Source: Serilophus lunatus (lineage: Eukaryota; Chordata; Aves; Passeriformes; Eurylaimidae). From it: 64,000 nucleotides of DNA. The stretch spans positions 1,017,252-1,081,251 of the forward strand of contig VXBA01011249.1 of NCBI GenBank assembly GCA_013399895.1, written 5' to 3'. The notes under the pieces were generated by a model. That model saw nothing but the letters and a program-made list of their open reading frames with translations. It had not been told where the DNA came from and searched no databases. Shown piece after piece: positions 55,101 through 64,000 of the stretch; the stretch's first letter is position 1; every line of letters begins with the position of its first letter. A program made the position numbers and the translations under genes.

Positions 55101-58100
55101 GCCCTTATGAAATTTAATGTTTTACCTAGTTAACATAGCATCAATCAGCGTTAATTTTTCATTCAAGTCTTTTTTCATTTAGCAGCAGTGTGCTTTTACT
55201 GATTCACAAAAGTATGTTCCAGATCTCTACAGTCTTTTTCAACCTTGTTAATTCTGTGTGTAATTCTGTATGTGTAATATGCAAAACACTTTTTTTTAAA
55301 GTCTGATTTGATGAGTTTGAGGCATACAAGATATGATTAAAAATTTCTAGAGCAGCAATTAACTTTTAACAAGTCTGTGTAAAATGCAACATTAACAGAA
55401 AATTAACTATGTAAGTCACAGACTGACAAAGATGTACAAGACAATTTTAACCATTTTTTTAATTTACAAGAAAATAGCTTACTCTTGAATTATTGGTATA
55501 AGTTGAGTGCCGAGATCTTCGCAGTGAAACCATTTTTCAAAGAGGACATTAGTTGATTCTCCAACATAGTATCTGCCAAAGTAAACACATTAGACAGTCC
55601 TTTTATTAACTAACTGATCAGGCAGTTTCAGTCTTTTGAAGAAAATAGCTAATTGATGTTGTTGAAGAGTGTGTTATTCTCAAACTCTGTGTATCTTTGT
55701 TCTGTAGAATGGTTATTTAAGGAAGCTTTCTGTTTCCCTGGTTAGGTGACTTGGTGGATGGGGTGCTCAAACTTCATCTATGGAGGGCCTTGAGGTTCTG
55801 TTGAGCAATCAAAGTCATCCTGGAAATGACTGGTGCCATAATCCCTCCATGGATCGATAACTTTCACCTTGTCACTACAAAAATAACTCACCCCAAATAC
55901 CGTTTCCAGTAACTGCTTCCATGCAGCTGTGGCATAAATGCTCACGTCTAAAGGAGCTTGCTTAATGCCCATGCATGGGCTGATAAAAAAACAAGGTAGC
56001 TTATGGACTTTTTTGTGAAAAATAGATGCTTTTCAGCTTCGTAGATTTAGGAAGTGTTAGCTCACCCCTCTGAAGAGGAAGTTAGTACTTCACTTGCGTT
56101 ATTTTATGTCTCAGCAAATAAACAATTTTGATGAGATCAACAGGTCAAGGTGGCTGTAATCTATGGAATGACAAATAGAGAATTAACATTCAGATTTTAA
56201 AAAGAGAGCATGGGCTGACAAGGGTGATGCTCCAGTACTGTGACCAGTCTAAAAAAGGTCCCATGTGTCTTTTGGGTTAAAATTACTGTTTCATAAGAGG
56301 GAAACAAGGCTTATGTAATTATGCTGTGCATGTTTGTATGTTCCTGTCTGCCTGGTGTATCTATATATATATATACATATATCGTCCAGAAATTCTCTAA
56401 GAGCTCCTCGGCTCCTCAACTTTTACAAGAGCAGAGTATGCTGAAGAGAGTAACGTTATTTATTCCTCCAATATAGAAAAAACTATTCCATGAGCACAGA
56501 TTTTGAACACAGAGAATCTGCAAAGAAGGGAGATGATACAAATCTCTTTTAAAGTTTTCAACCTGGGAAGGTGAAAAGTATCTAGCAATATGACTAAGAT
56601 CAAATTTACTTGTTTTTTTATTTGTTTACTATAGAATTATGATTAGCTAGATCATTTTTCTTATAGCACAAGGCATGTAATCATTACTTAGGCTGAAACA
56701 CTGGGGCAGAATACTTATTCTTCACTTGTACAGTAATCAGCATGCTGGGAGCTCTGATTTATGACTAAGTCTTGTAGGCATGATAAATATCAGAACAGTA
56801 ATATAATATTAGACCTTGAGTCAGCATACTTCAAAGTTCATTATGATTTCTTCTTATGCACTCTTTGCTGTAGGTGGCTGGGAGTGAAAAAAGTTTGACA
56901 AGATTAGAGCTCTGATTGTGAATGTCCATCTCTCCCAGGAGAGGCAATGTAGGCTCAAAAGCATAACAAGACTGTTCACTTCCAAAACCTCAGGTGTCTT
57001 TTTTCATCCTATCAGTGTGAAAACATAGGCGTTAAAAACCTCTAGGTATTTTTTTTTTTCCAGGCACCTGATTGATCTTTTCATTTGAGAACATGCTTTG
57101 TTAATTTCCATCTGCAAATGATATGGTATCTTTTATTTAAATTGCTTCACAGAAGCATCCCTGTAAGAGAGTGCAAATCTCTAGACCTGCCTGGAATCCC
57201 TGAAACGGTATTCAGCATTTCTCTAACTCACACCATTCACAGACTTCATGTACGCAGTATGTTTTTTTTTACTGAGTTTCCTAAAGCTACCTATGTTCCT
57301 TTATTATATTATTAATAAACATTGTTATCTGAATCACTGGCCAATTGTTTCTAGCTTAAGGTATCTTTAAAATAATGTAAATCTTCACAATCCACAGATC
57401 TGCAATGAAAGGAAAAAAGGGACAAGGTGGATATAGATAAACAATGTTTTAAATGAATAGGACTTGTCTTTATCTTGGAATTTAATAGGGTGGAATTTTT
57501 TTGAAAGTTCTCTTTCTTAGTTTCTTATGTCTTTCTGTAGCCTTTTTTTGTTTGACTGAAAAAGGATGTCTTTCTAGCTCTGCCTATTTGCAATATTCCT
57601 GCTGACATTACCCATGCAACAATCAAAACTGAAGGCACAAGGACAAAAACAGCACATTACAGATATCTCTGCAGTTTTAAGTCACACAAATCACACAAAT
57701 AGCTATAAACTCTATTTAGTCAGTCATAGCTGGTTAATTTTGAAACAGCTTTTCTAGATTGGCTAATGTTACTGCTGTGACTTGCCTTAGACTTGTGAAT
57801 TCTGTACGACCACAAGACAAAGGTTACTCCTGCTTCCACTGGAACACAAAGTAAACCATTCACTTAAATGAAGGTATTCTCATAAGACAATAAAAGCTTG
57901 GCAGAGGTGTGTACAATGTAGAAGGCATAGTGTTATGAAAATTGACTTTTGTTTCCAGCTTCCAACACAGTCACAAAGAAAGCTGGTCTTCATCTTTTCT
58001 ACTTTCAGCACTTGTAAAGGAATTAATATTCTGCTTGCCAGAATTGAAAAAAAAAATTGTTATGATTTGGGTTGTTAGAGAGCTCAGAGATTTATTTTTT

Positions 58101-60202
58101 TAAAAAAAATTAAGGCTACAGCAATAGGCAGTACATAAGTAGATAGCTATAACCAGAACACGCATTTAGACATTTCAACATGTTCCTTGTTTAATTAAAT
58201 CAAAAGCTAAGTGACATCTCTATGTGTGTATAGATAAATAGATGTGTGTATAGAATTAGTATACAGTTGCCAGGATGAATCTGATAAATTATCAGGAGAA
58301 CGTTGTATTAACATGACAACAAAATACAGTACTGTATTAACATGAAAAATTATTTTATATTATGAATCGTAATGGAAAAGTTTATACTTCACCTTAGCCC
58401 ATCAATTTCTGTTTTTAATCTTTCTCTCTCAATCACAAGACCCACAGTGTTTGCATATCTCTGAGGAGAATGAGGTATTCTGGCAGGTAGGAGAAACATC
58501 TGTCCAAAGAAATGGGAAAATCAGTGCAGGAAGTCTTTGTTTTTTAAATCACCCTTCCCCTGCCCCGCAACCTGCAAAATCCTCTGCCTCTTGCCCCACT
58601 CCTCCTTTTCCCCCACTCTTTGCTGATCTTGTGTTGCTCTTTTGCAGTTTCACCCACTTTGGTACCCACAGCTCTGCAGACACTGTTTCCTGCTTTCTAT
58701 GTAAATGATAAGAAAGTAACTCTGCAATCAGCACTGCTTTTATGACAGTCAGGTTCCCACCTCCTGGTTTGACCATCATTGGTAGACACAACTGAAATCA
58801 AAATCTAACCAATTACTCATCTGGAATTTATAAATTTAGTGCAATTTCTGAGGAACTGAAATGGAAAAAAGTAAAAAAAGCAAGCGTTTTTTTAGCTTGA
58901 GAAAATGCCTAAACTAATCAGCCACCTGTATCCTTCTAACACAGTGAACACCTGTGATTGCATGATAAGAAGCGTCATTCTCTCCAGAAATAATTAACAA
59001 TTGTGAGAGACTATTTACTCATGCAAGTGACAAAGTGAATAGGCAATGTGTGGTTATGAGAAGTCTGTTACTGAAGCTTGAGAAGAAGCTCCTTTTTAGC
59101 AGCTATCTGACTGTGCAGGAAGGTGGTAAGTTTGTATTCTTCAGCAGTACAGATGTCTATGCCAAGGCTGGGCAAGTCATTATAGTTTCTCTGTCTACAA
59201 AACAGAGCTAATGACAGTGCTTCACCAATACTAATGTCAGTTTTCCTGCTAAAGATATCATGTGCTCCTTTTCATTAATGCTTCTGGTACATGCCAAGAT
59301 CTCAGCTGGGTGTGCTTCTTCAGTGTGAAGTGTATTACTAGAATCTCAGAGTTTGAAAACGTAGTTCTGTTTCTTCACTGAAGAAATTGCAATACTTTAA
59401 ATGACATCAAGCTGTTAGGTTTAATACATGTCTTCCATTTGATAAGCTGTCCCCATCAGACCTAATAATCCTTTCAAAGATTTGAGTGCAGCTCAAGCTT
59501 GTGGTAGTTGTAGGAACACTAAGTAAAGTATCTAGTCGTGCTCTCAGTAAAAGCACTGCAATCTCTGCTTTAGCAAGTGTACTGTAAGGAAAAATTATAT
59601 ATATTTTATTCATAAATGTCTCTTTTAAAACTTTTCTCAGATTACCATGGTTGTAAACGCTCCTGTGAAGACTAAAGAAGGCTGAAAATAGCTGAATTGC
59701 CTACATTTCTGAGTTTAGGAAGTTTGCTTGTTGGTGTGGGTGGATGGGTGAGTTGTATGTACCTGACAGTCTGTAAATAAAAGACTGATCCACTTGAATT
59801 CACATGGCAGATTCCATGCTATGCAGGGGAATCAGAATTTCTCTCAGTATACTCCTGACTATATGAATAGGAATCCCAGATTCTCAGAGAGATTTTTATC
59901 TGTTACTGAAATAATGAACACAATGTATTGTAGTTTGATGTTAATTACTTTGAATGTAATTAATTAATTACATGGAATGTAATTGTACTCCACTCAACTT
60001 TTTTTTTTAAATCCTGACGTGATCTCTTTCACAGAAGGGATAAACTGATTTCTAAATAGTACACAAAACATCAATTTAGCATATTTACAACCATAACAGA
60101 AACACAATCCTATTTTACCTCCCCTTCTCGGATGACAACATCTTTTTGCTTCCCATTTTCAATTATCTTCAAACACATATCTCCTTGAACTTGGTAAAAA
60201 AG
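37092..60202 (-). CDS. HAAO: HAAO gene, 3-hydroxyanthranilate 3,4-dioxygenase, exons 3-10 (partial at 5' end)
   Basis: Span of eight coding exons read on the minus strand: 60202-60119, 58499-58393, 55572-55483, 54735-54692, 42836-42691, 41547-41479, 40340-40258 and 37170-37092. They total 702 bp, giving 233 residues plus a TAG stop. Every junction is GT-AG and the phases agree (0,2,2,1,0,0,2). Known of the family: a cytosolic cupin, non-heme Fe(II) dioxygenase that opens the ring of 3-hydroxyanthranilate. Its product cyclises to quinolinate, the precursor of NAD. The equivalents of human His91 (iron ligand), Arg95 and Glu105 (substrate contacts) are all present in the second exon here. The equivalents of Arg43, His47 and Glu53 belong to exons 1-2, which I could not find up to 64000. 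The 233 residues equal the human protein minus its first 53, so the gene looks intact. Introns are about 1.6, 2.8, 0.7, 11.9, 1.1, 1.1 and 3.1 kb. Confidence 0.97.
38400..40152 (+). mobile_element. RTE-type non-LTR retrotransposon, decayed and internally deleted
   Basis: A LINE reverse transcriptase spread over several broken frames. 38400-38858 encodes a segment with KDWFDENSQEI and FYEALKAVYGPTHHVQSQLL. 38848-39340 encodes the RT start, with GKAAGIDGISPEIW, KSDCSNYRGITLL and FVDLTKAFET (motif A). 39411-39720 has GVKQGCVL and the catalytic FADD box at 39669-39680. 40024-40095 encodes a CAFCNRTCLSHIGLLSH zinc-finger-like tail. Stops and frameshifts occur near 38858, 39340, 39510 and 39720. 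Near 39825 the frame jumps from the RT region to RYKDPMKQYLS, so roughly 200 codons of the C-terminal part are missing compared with the family as I recall it. The 5' endonuclease is absent. The 3' end is a short ATGATG remnant near 40141-40152. It lies antisense in the last HAAO intron. RTE clade assignment is by recognition and the exact family is unsettled. Confidence 0.85.
40258..40340 (-). CDS. HAAO: HAAO coding exon 9
   Basis: This 83-bp exon encodes EGTSTVTMDGKTLTLAAGDS then LLVRAQS and two bases of Ala. The human counterpart is [28 protein letters not shown]. The acceptor is CTTTCAG|GAG and the donor GC|GTGAGT. The 3' end of an antisense RTE LINE lies only about 105 bp past its donor, so most of the native intron sequence next to the exon is replaced by the insertion. 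Confidence 0.95.
41479..41547 (-). CDS. HAAO: HAAO coding exon 8
   Basis: This 69-bp exon is in phase 0 at both ends and encodes 23 residues, VIAYGPGTTEKSKKNSDIWI then WQL. The human counterpart is [23 protein letters not shown]. The acceptor has a long T tract (ATTTTTTTTTTAAG|GTT) and the donor is CTG|GTATGT. Confidence 0.96.
42355..42380 (+). other. G-quadruplex-type G-run cluster in a HAAO intron
   Basis: Four G runs (42355-42359, 42362-42364, 42369-42375 and 42377-42380) are separated by loops of two, four and one bases, meeting the usual G4 pattern. It is on the plus strand, so the HAAO transcript would carry the C-rich complement. Confidence 0.6.
42691..42836 (-). CDS. HAAO: HAAO coding exon 7
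   Basis: This 146-bp exon encodes DELLKETPFPLNSISVMEPF, then SFSSWLNDHRAEIKQKKSLS and MFGSNFETE. The human counterpart runs DQLLKEPPFPL ... IMEPMSLDAWLDSHHRE ... LSLFGDTYETQ. It forms the start of the second, degenerate cupin half. The acceptor is CTTATAG|AT and the donor GAG|GTAGGG. The intron upstream of it is the largest in the gene (about 11.9 kb). Confidence 0.97.
43996..44048 (+). mobile_element. CR1 LINE 3' scrap, very short
   Basis: TTGGAGGTTGGGCCAGACAG followed by CCATCCAGCC and CCATTCTGTGATATT resembles the last 50 bases of CR1. It is only about 50 bp, so support is modest. It lies in the large HAAO intron. Confidence 0.55.
51291..51388 (+). mobile_element. CR1 LINE 3' scrap followed by an A18 run
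   Basis: GCTGGATGAGGCGCTTGGTT, then GGTTGGACTTGATCTTTAAG and a terminal block like CCTTCGAACCTTGCTGAT follow the plus-strand CR1 3' end (GGTTGGACTTGATGATCTT). An uninterrupted run of 18 A lies at 51394-51411. It is in the large HAAO intron, antisense to the gene. Confidence 0.75.
51394..51411. repeat. A18 homopolymer
   Basis: An uninterrupted run of 18 A right after the CR1 scrap, followed by AGAGAGAG. Confidence 0.9.
53908..54346 (-). mobile_element. CR1 LINE, 5'-truncated, 3' end of ORF2 plus tail
   Basis: The 3' end at 53908 has the CR1 octamer repeat (ATCACAGAATCACAGAATC on the plus strand). On the minus strand an open frame of about 115 codons carries the CR1 ORF2 C-terminus: EKRRLRGDLITLYNFLKGG, GRYRLDIRKKFFTERV and FWNGLPREVVESPSLDVF. 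The open frame suggests a rather young copy. No target duplication was sought, as CR1 rarely makes one. It sits in HAAO intron 6 in the same direction as the gene. Confidence 0.95.
54692..54735 (-). CDS. HAAO: HAAO coding exon 6 (short)
   Basis: This 44-bp exon encodes the end of Glu, then FFNSRQYQTGKPNP, and the first base of an Asp codon. Human HAAO has FFSSEQYRTGKPIP here. It is too short to stand out as an open frame and was found by homology and phase. The acceptor is TTCCAG|G and the donor CCAG|GTAATG. It lies 346 bp beyond the 5' end of the intronic CR1 copy at 53908-54346. Confidence 0.95.
55483..55572 (-). CDS. HAAO: HAAO coding exon 5
   Basis: This 90-bp exon encodes RYYVGESTNVLFEKWFHC followed by EDLGTQLIPIIQ and ends two bases into a Glu codon. 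It matches human [24 protein letters not shown] closely. The acceptor is TTTGGCAG|A and the donor GA|GTAAGC. It begins with one base and ends with two, matching its neighbours. Confidence 0.97.
58393..58499 (-). CDS. HAAO: HAAO coding exon 4 (iron ligand His, substrate Arg and Glu)
   Basis: This 107-bp exon encodes MFLLPARIPHSPQR followed by YANTVGLVIERERLKTEIDGL plus two bases of an Arg codon. The His in PHSPQR matches human iron ligand His91. The Arg four residues on matches Arg95, and the first Glu of VIERER matches Glu105, so the catalytic residues coded here are kept. The acceptor is TTTGGACAG|ATG and the donor AG|GTGAAG. The phase-2 end is completed by the first base of the next exon (AG + A). 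Confidence 0.97.
59955..59972. repeat. 18-bp perfect palindrome in HAAO intron
   Basis: TGTAATTAATTAATTACA reads the same on both strands and contains overlapping TAATTA homeodomain-type cores. Such AT-rich palindromes also arise by chance in this composition. Confidence 0.6.
60119..60202 (-). CDS. HAAO: HAAO coding exon 3
   Basis: This 84-bp exon encodes 28 residues beginning LFYQVQGDMCLK and ending IREGE, in phase 0 at both ends. It corresponds to human residues 54-81 (FYQLEGDM ... RQGE), part of the first cupin strand set just after iron ligand Glu53. The acceptor follows a strong pyrimidine tract (TTTCTATTTCTTCAG) and the donor is GAG|GTAAAA. The preceding exon should end in the equivalent of HIEEGEE; I found no such sequence between 60203 and 64000. 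Confidence 0.96.
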
Positions 60203-61546
60203 CTGAAGAAATAGAAAAATAATATTAAGGCAGCTATTCCAAAATATTCTGTACATCATATTCTATATATAAAGGATACATGTATAAATAGATTCAATCT
60301 GTAATTGCAAATATTTGCAGATTTTATCTGATGATAAATAACAGACTATCAATATTTGTTGCTTTTGAAAATGTAAATAAATATGTATGATTTCTGTTAC
60401 CTTACTAACAATAGGCAATCTATCAAACAGGTCTGTAACTTCATGTAGGGCTGTTCTGTGAATCTAGTGAAATTCCATCATGATGATTTTACTCTTAGAA
60501 TTACTTTTTGTAGGGCTTGATGTTATGGTTCAAGCATCCATTAATTATATGAACTATAAAGCTTCATTTCAGAAGTAACAGGGTCTTCATTCAGTCAAAT
60601 TAAATGTCACTTTGGCAAATAAGCTTTAATTATGCATGGACAGGGTTTTTAGTATACTTTTTCAATTTTTTTAATGGACCGTTCTCACTTGGGAAGAATT
60701 GCCCATTTGGAAGCTATTCTGCTTTACTTTTGTGGATACCTTTGAAGCCCAGCAACAGCTGCTGCTCTTCTGACTGCATAAGTAAAAGGTTACATTCAAA
60801 GTATGCATAAGGACAGAACCACTGAACCTATAATTCTGTCTTCAATGACCTTTACACAGCTGTTTTCCAACTAAAAACAGCTCTGATTTGTGAGGGCTCT
60901 GAGGTGCTCATGTTTCAGGACAGAACTCTGCTATGATCTGTAAGAAGGTATCTTTGACCACAAATAATGGACACACTTTCCCTCATTTTTGTATAGTACA
61001 GAGCACTAATACTTCCAAAAGTCAACTTTTCTGACATGTTTCTATATGCTTTCCATGTTCTGTTTACCATATCTAGAAACCAAACAGACTAAGTCATATA
61101 ATTGCTAGTGCAGCTGAAATAGTCTGAAACCTGATTTAAAGTTAGAACTAAAGTGAAAAAAATCCCTCATTTATAGTAATTCACTACAATTTTAGCAAAA
61201 TGGAAAATAAATAGGGGAAACATGAAACCACTGAAGTATAGAAACACCCTGAACTGACCCTTTCCCTGCATTAGAAAAGCATAATCAATTTTTTAATCAG
61301 GATTATTTCCAAAAGAGTTTTGAAATATTAATATGTGCCTCCTGGAATTGAACAAACACCTCTGTGAACGCAAGAAATAATAAATACATTGCCAAGGGAA
61401 CAAAACAATAGGAAGAATTGAAGAGGTACTGGAAAAAAGCTCATGCTGAGAGCTTTTATGTGAGTGAAAAGTTCACCTTGTGCCAGGGACATCACCACAG
61501 ATACCTGATAACTCTTGTCTGACGGCCACAGTGCCAGGCTACTTAC

Positions 61547-61690
61547 CCTCCTTGCACTCCATTTCCCTGTGTTCTTTTCCTGTCATCTTCTTTGGTGTTA
61601 CCAAATGACGGTCCAAAATGTTATAGCAGCCCTTGTTACAGAGCACATCAGGCAGGGCTTTACTGCTTATTGTGTGACAGCAGTTTGAGT
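61547..61690 (-). other. Weak exon-like open frame ending in a strong donor
   Basis: The minus-strand frame reads ALPDVLCNKGCYNILDRH then LVTPKKMTGKEHREMECKE and stops at GGAGG|GTAAGT, a near-consensus splice donor. No clear acceptor or known homologue was found. It does not match HAAO exon 2. It could be an alternative or noncoding exon of the HAAO locus, or part of an old repeat. Confidence 0.2.
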
Positions 61691-63050
61691 GGGGAAATGA
61701 CATCTTCATTTCAAAGAAGAATCATCTAAGACCATATGATCTTGATGGATTAGCACACCAGCTATAGGTAATATGGCACTGGTAATGCAGAAACTGAAAG
61801 GTCATTTTGGAAATCTTGAGCTTTGGAGTGTTATCTTCCCTATAACAAATGAGGGAGCTATTACTGAACACATGCCTAGGACATGTAGAAGAGGGAAAAA
61901 GACAACAGAGGCAGAATTTATCCTCCTCTTGACATGAATCATGCAGCTGAGCAACCTTTCTGGAAAGACGTGAGAGGGAATTGGGGCTATCCAGTTCAGA
62001 GGTCAAGCACCACAGTCAGGAGGAAAGATTATGAACACTAAATTACGAATTAAAAGAATTGTATTGCAGTAGGAAAAGAGGAATGATGTGGGCTACATAT
62101 TGTCAATGAAAGTGTTTTTCTGACTGACTTTAAATAGTACCTTTCACTGTAAATTATGGTCTATTCTTCAAGACTTTTTTTTTAAACTGACTGAATGCTT
62201 CAATCATCCATAAATCATCTGATGTGACTTAGATTAATACAAGTGGAAGTAATTACTGAATCTACTGCTGTGCTTATAACATAACCTGAACTTCGATCAA
62301 TAAAATTGCCAACTACTTACTATCTCAGTGAGTTACAGTCCATGCACATTTCACAGGATAGTTTGCCAATATGGTACTGTTTTTTTGCTGGAAATTATAT
62401 TTTCTAAACGCTGACTGAGCTTTGTCTTTTGGGCAAATCTAATGTTTTCCTAAGTCTCTCCTGGAAAATATCCAGGCCTGAGTAAAAAAGTTGCAGTGCA
62501 TGTGTATGTATATACACAAATATATATGTCTATATAGATAGGATAGTAAGTCAATAGGTTCATGCCACCTGAAAATATAATCTTTCTTAATTGCTCTGTT
62601 CATACTGGAATAATCTAGTATCCAATCTCCACAGTAGTACCAAAAAGTGAGGAAATGTGCAGCATTTCCACTCTTTTAGCATCTTATTAATGACAAGGGC
62701 TCTTGTTACTGAAATATACATCTATCTTCTTGTAGAAGAGCCTACATCTGTATATTGCTACAGGATAATGGGTGGAAAACAGGCATGAATTTGCCTTTTT
62801 GGGTAAAAAAATGTGTCTCAAGGAAGAAACAAATGTTGCTTACTAATCTTTTTATCCTTTTTGTTATTGAATGCTTATTTGTTTATTATTTTCTTCATTT
62901 CTTCCTTTAGCTTTCCAAGACGTTTGCATTTTGTTTAGTTTTCCTGCTTATTATGTGGCATCTTCTCATTATGACTACACTAAAAATATATCTTCTTATT
63001 CTCACCTTACCTCTAGAAGTTATGAACCATCTATAAGTGCTCCTTTACCC

Positions 63051-63109
63051 TAAGCATAACATTATGCTTATTATTATTATTTTTATTAACTTATGCCTAA
63101 GCATAACAA
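63051..63109. repeat. Inverted repeat, TTA run and repeated 12-13mer
   Basis: 63051-63070 is an inverted repeat (TAAGCATAA, two-base centre, TTATGCTTA). It is followed by a TTA-rich run, and CTAAGCATAACA recurs at about 63098-63109. It is probably local slippage or duplication. Confidence 0.5.
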
Positions 63110-64000
63110 TATGATTATTAAAGCTGCAGATATACCTATGACAACTAAACTGAAAACGTCTTCAGACTGAGAGGCTTTTTTTTTGACTCATTTAAAAAAT
63201 TTCCCTTAAATTTCTCTTAGTCTGCTTCACCCTTCTTGATCATGCTTCAAACTTGACAGTATTTTGTTAAGCTGCAGAGGAAGGCAGCATGAGCAGTGCT
63301 GAATCACAAGTCTGTACAGGGATATTTCATTCAATTAGTAATACTTATAAAATAAATTATGCTGGCATTTCTGGAGACAATAGGGGGAGATGTACAGAGG
63401 TGGGAGTGCACCGCTTTCTTCAGCAGAAGCGTCACTGAAGCTGCTTGTCTTGGTAGAAATTAATTTCAACAGGATAGGAGAACATATGGGTACTAAATTA
63501 AATGGAGCACTATCACCCCCATCATATTAACGAGATGAGAATTTCTCCTTTGTTCACATACATGTATCCTAGCACAGTAAAGAAGGAAGCATCTAGTAGG
63601 GAAAGAATACAGTATTTTTGATTGGTCTGTGTTGCCTTATTTAAAAAACAAAAACAAACCAAATCCTCCCCCCGCAAACAAACAAGTCTATTTTATTTTA
63701 TGTACTGCAATGTATATAATTTAGGTCCACCTTCAATATCAAACTCTGCCTAGACATAGGAGCCCAGAGCTCTGTGAGGGCTTTTGTAGCTGTCATCTTA
63801 CTTACAGACCTCTAAAGAGACCTGCAATTTTCAGTATACCTGGAGTACTGACTGCCTCTGAAAGTGGAATTTGAGATTGCTCAGACACTTCTTGGATTGG
63901 GCTCTGACTTGGCATATACTGTCTTGTATTCCTTGTCATATAAATTAATCTGCAGAGCAAATCAAATTCTGATGTGGGAGTAGAGCCTGGGTGTTCTCCA

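Larger units (their letters stand above)
60203..64000 (-). other. HAAO: HAAO intron upstream of exon 3, cut by the window edge
   Basis: No sequence encoding the conserved GGPN...DYHIEEGEE exon was seen here. The intron is therefore at least 3.8 kb long and continues past the edge, unless the exon is lost. Confidence 0.65.

Noticed and set aside
55778..55972. Minus-strand frame of 64 codons in a HAAO intron, with KVIDPWRDYGTSHFQDDFD
   Set aside because: It looks somewhat protein-like but matches neither HAAO nor an element I can name. The HAAO exons on either side join without it.
56360..56386. TA-rich run as a possible regulatory site
   Set aside because: A simple dinucleotide repeat, like others at 62500 and 36850.

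Overview
This is vertebrate nuclear DNA, most likely from a bird and probably a passerine. It is AT-rich and sparse in genes. It carries 3' ends of CR1 LINEs with the typical ATTCTGTG-type tail, ERVL-like solo LTRs of avian type, and a short SINE made of a tRNA-Ile head joined to a CR1-like tail. That SINE architecture is known from passerines (TguSINE1 and relatives). The species call is inference; bird is well supported and passerine moderately so.

The one protein-coding gene I can prove is HAAO (3-hydroxyanthranilate 3,4-dioxygenase, kynurenine-to-NAD branch), on the minus strand. Eight consecutive coding exons lie between 60202 and 37092. All have AG acceptors and GT donors, matching phases and no stop or shift. 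Together they encode 233 codons plus stop. This equals human HAAO from residue 54 to its end, as I recall that protein. The first two coding exons, with two of the three iron ligands, are not in the window; they should lie beyond position 64000.

Layout. 1-37 kb is the region downstream of HAAO: mostly unassigned AT-rich sequence with scattered CR1 remnants (834, 4269, 15400, 34127), two ERVL-like solo LTRs (12587-13101 and 28948-29487), the tRNA-Ile SINE (31535-31671), and a GC-rich, CpG-rich block with an assembly gap (about 31704-32728) that I read as a probable LTR. One unassigned exon-like frame sits at 18446-18660. 37-60 kb is the HAAO gene. Its last intron holds a decayed, antisense RTE-type LINE (38400-40152) whose 3' end is about 105 bp from an exon. 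Its largest intron (about 11.9 kb) holds a fairly well preserved CR1 and two smaller CR1 scraps. 60-64 kb is HAAO intron sequence with one weak exon-like frame.

I see no CRISPR array, operon, tRNA or rRNA gene, and no clearly new gene system. The most notable points are the RTE insertion beside a HAAO exon (worth testing against AviRTE, a family known for horizontal transfer), the SINE as a lineage marker, the GC-rich block with an E2F/YY1-like palindrome, and the unassigned exon-like frame at 18.5 kb.
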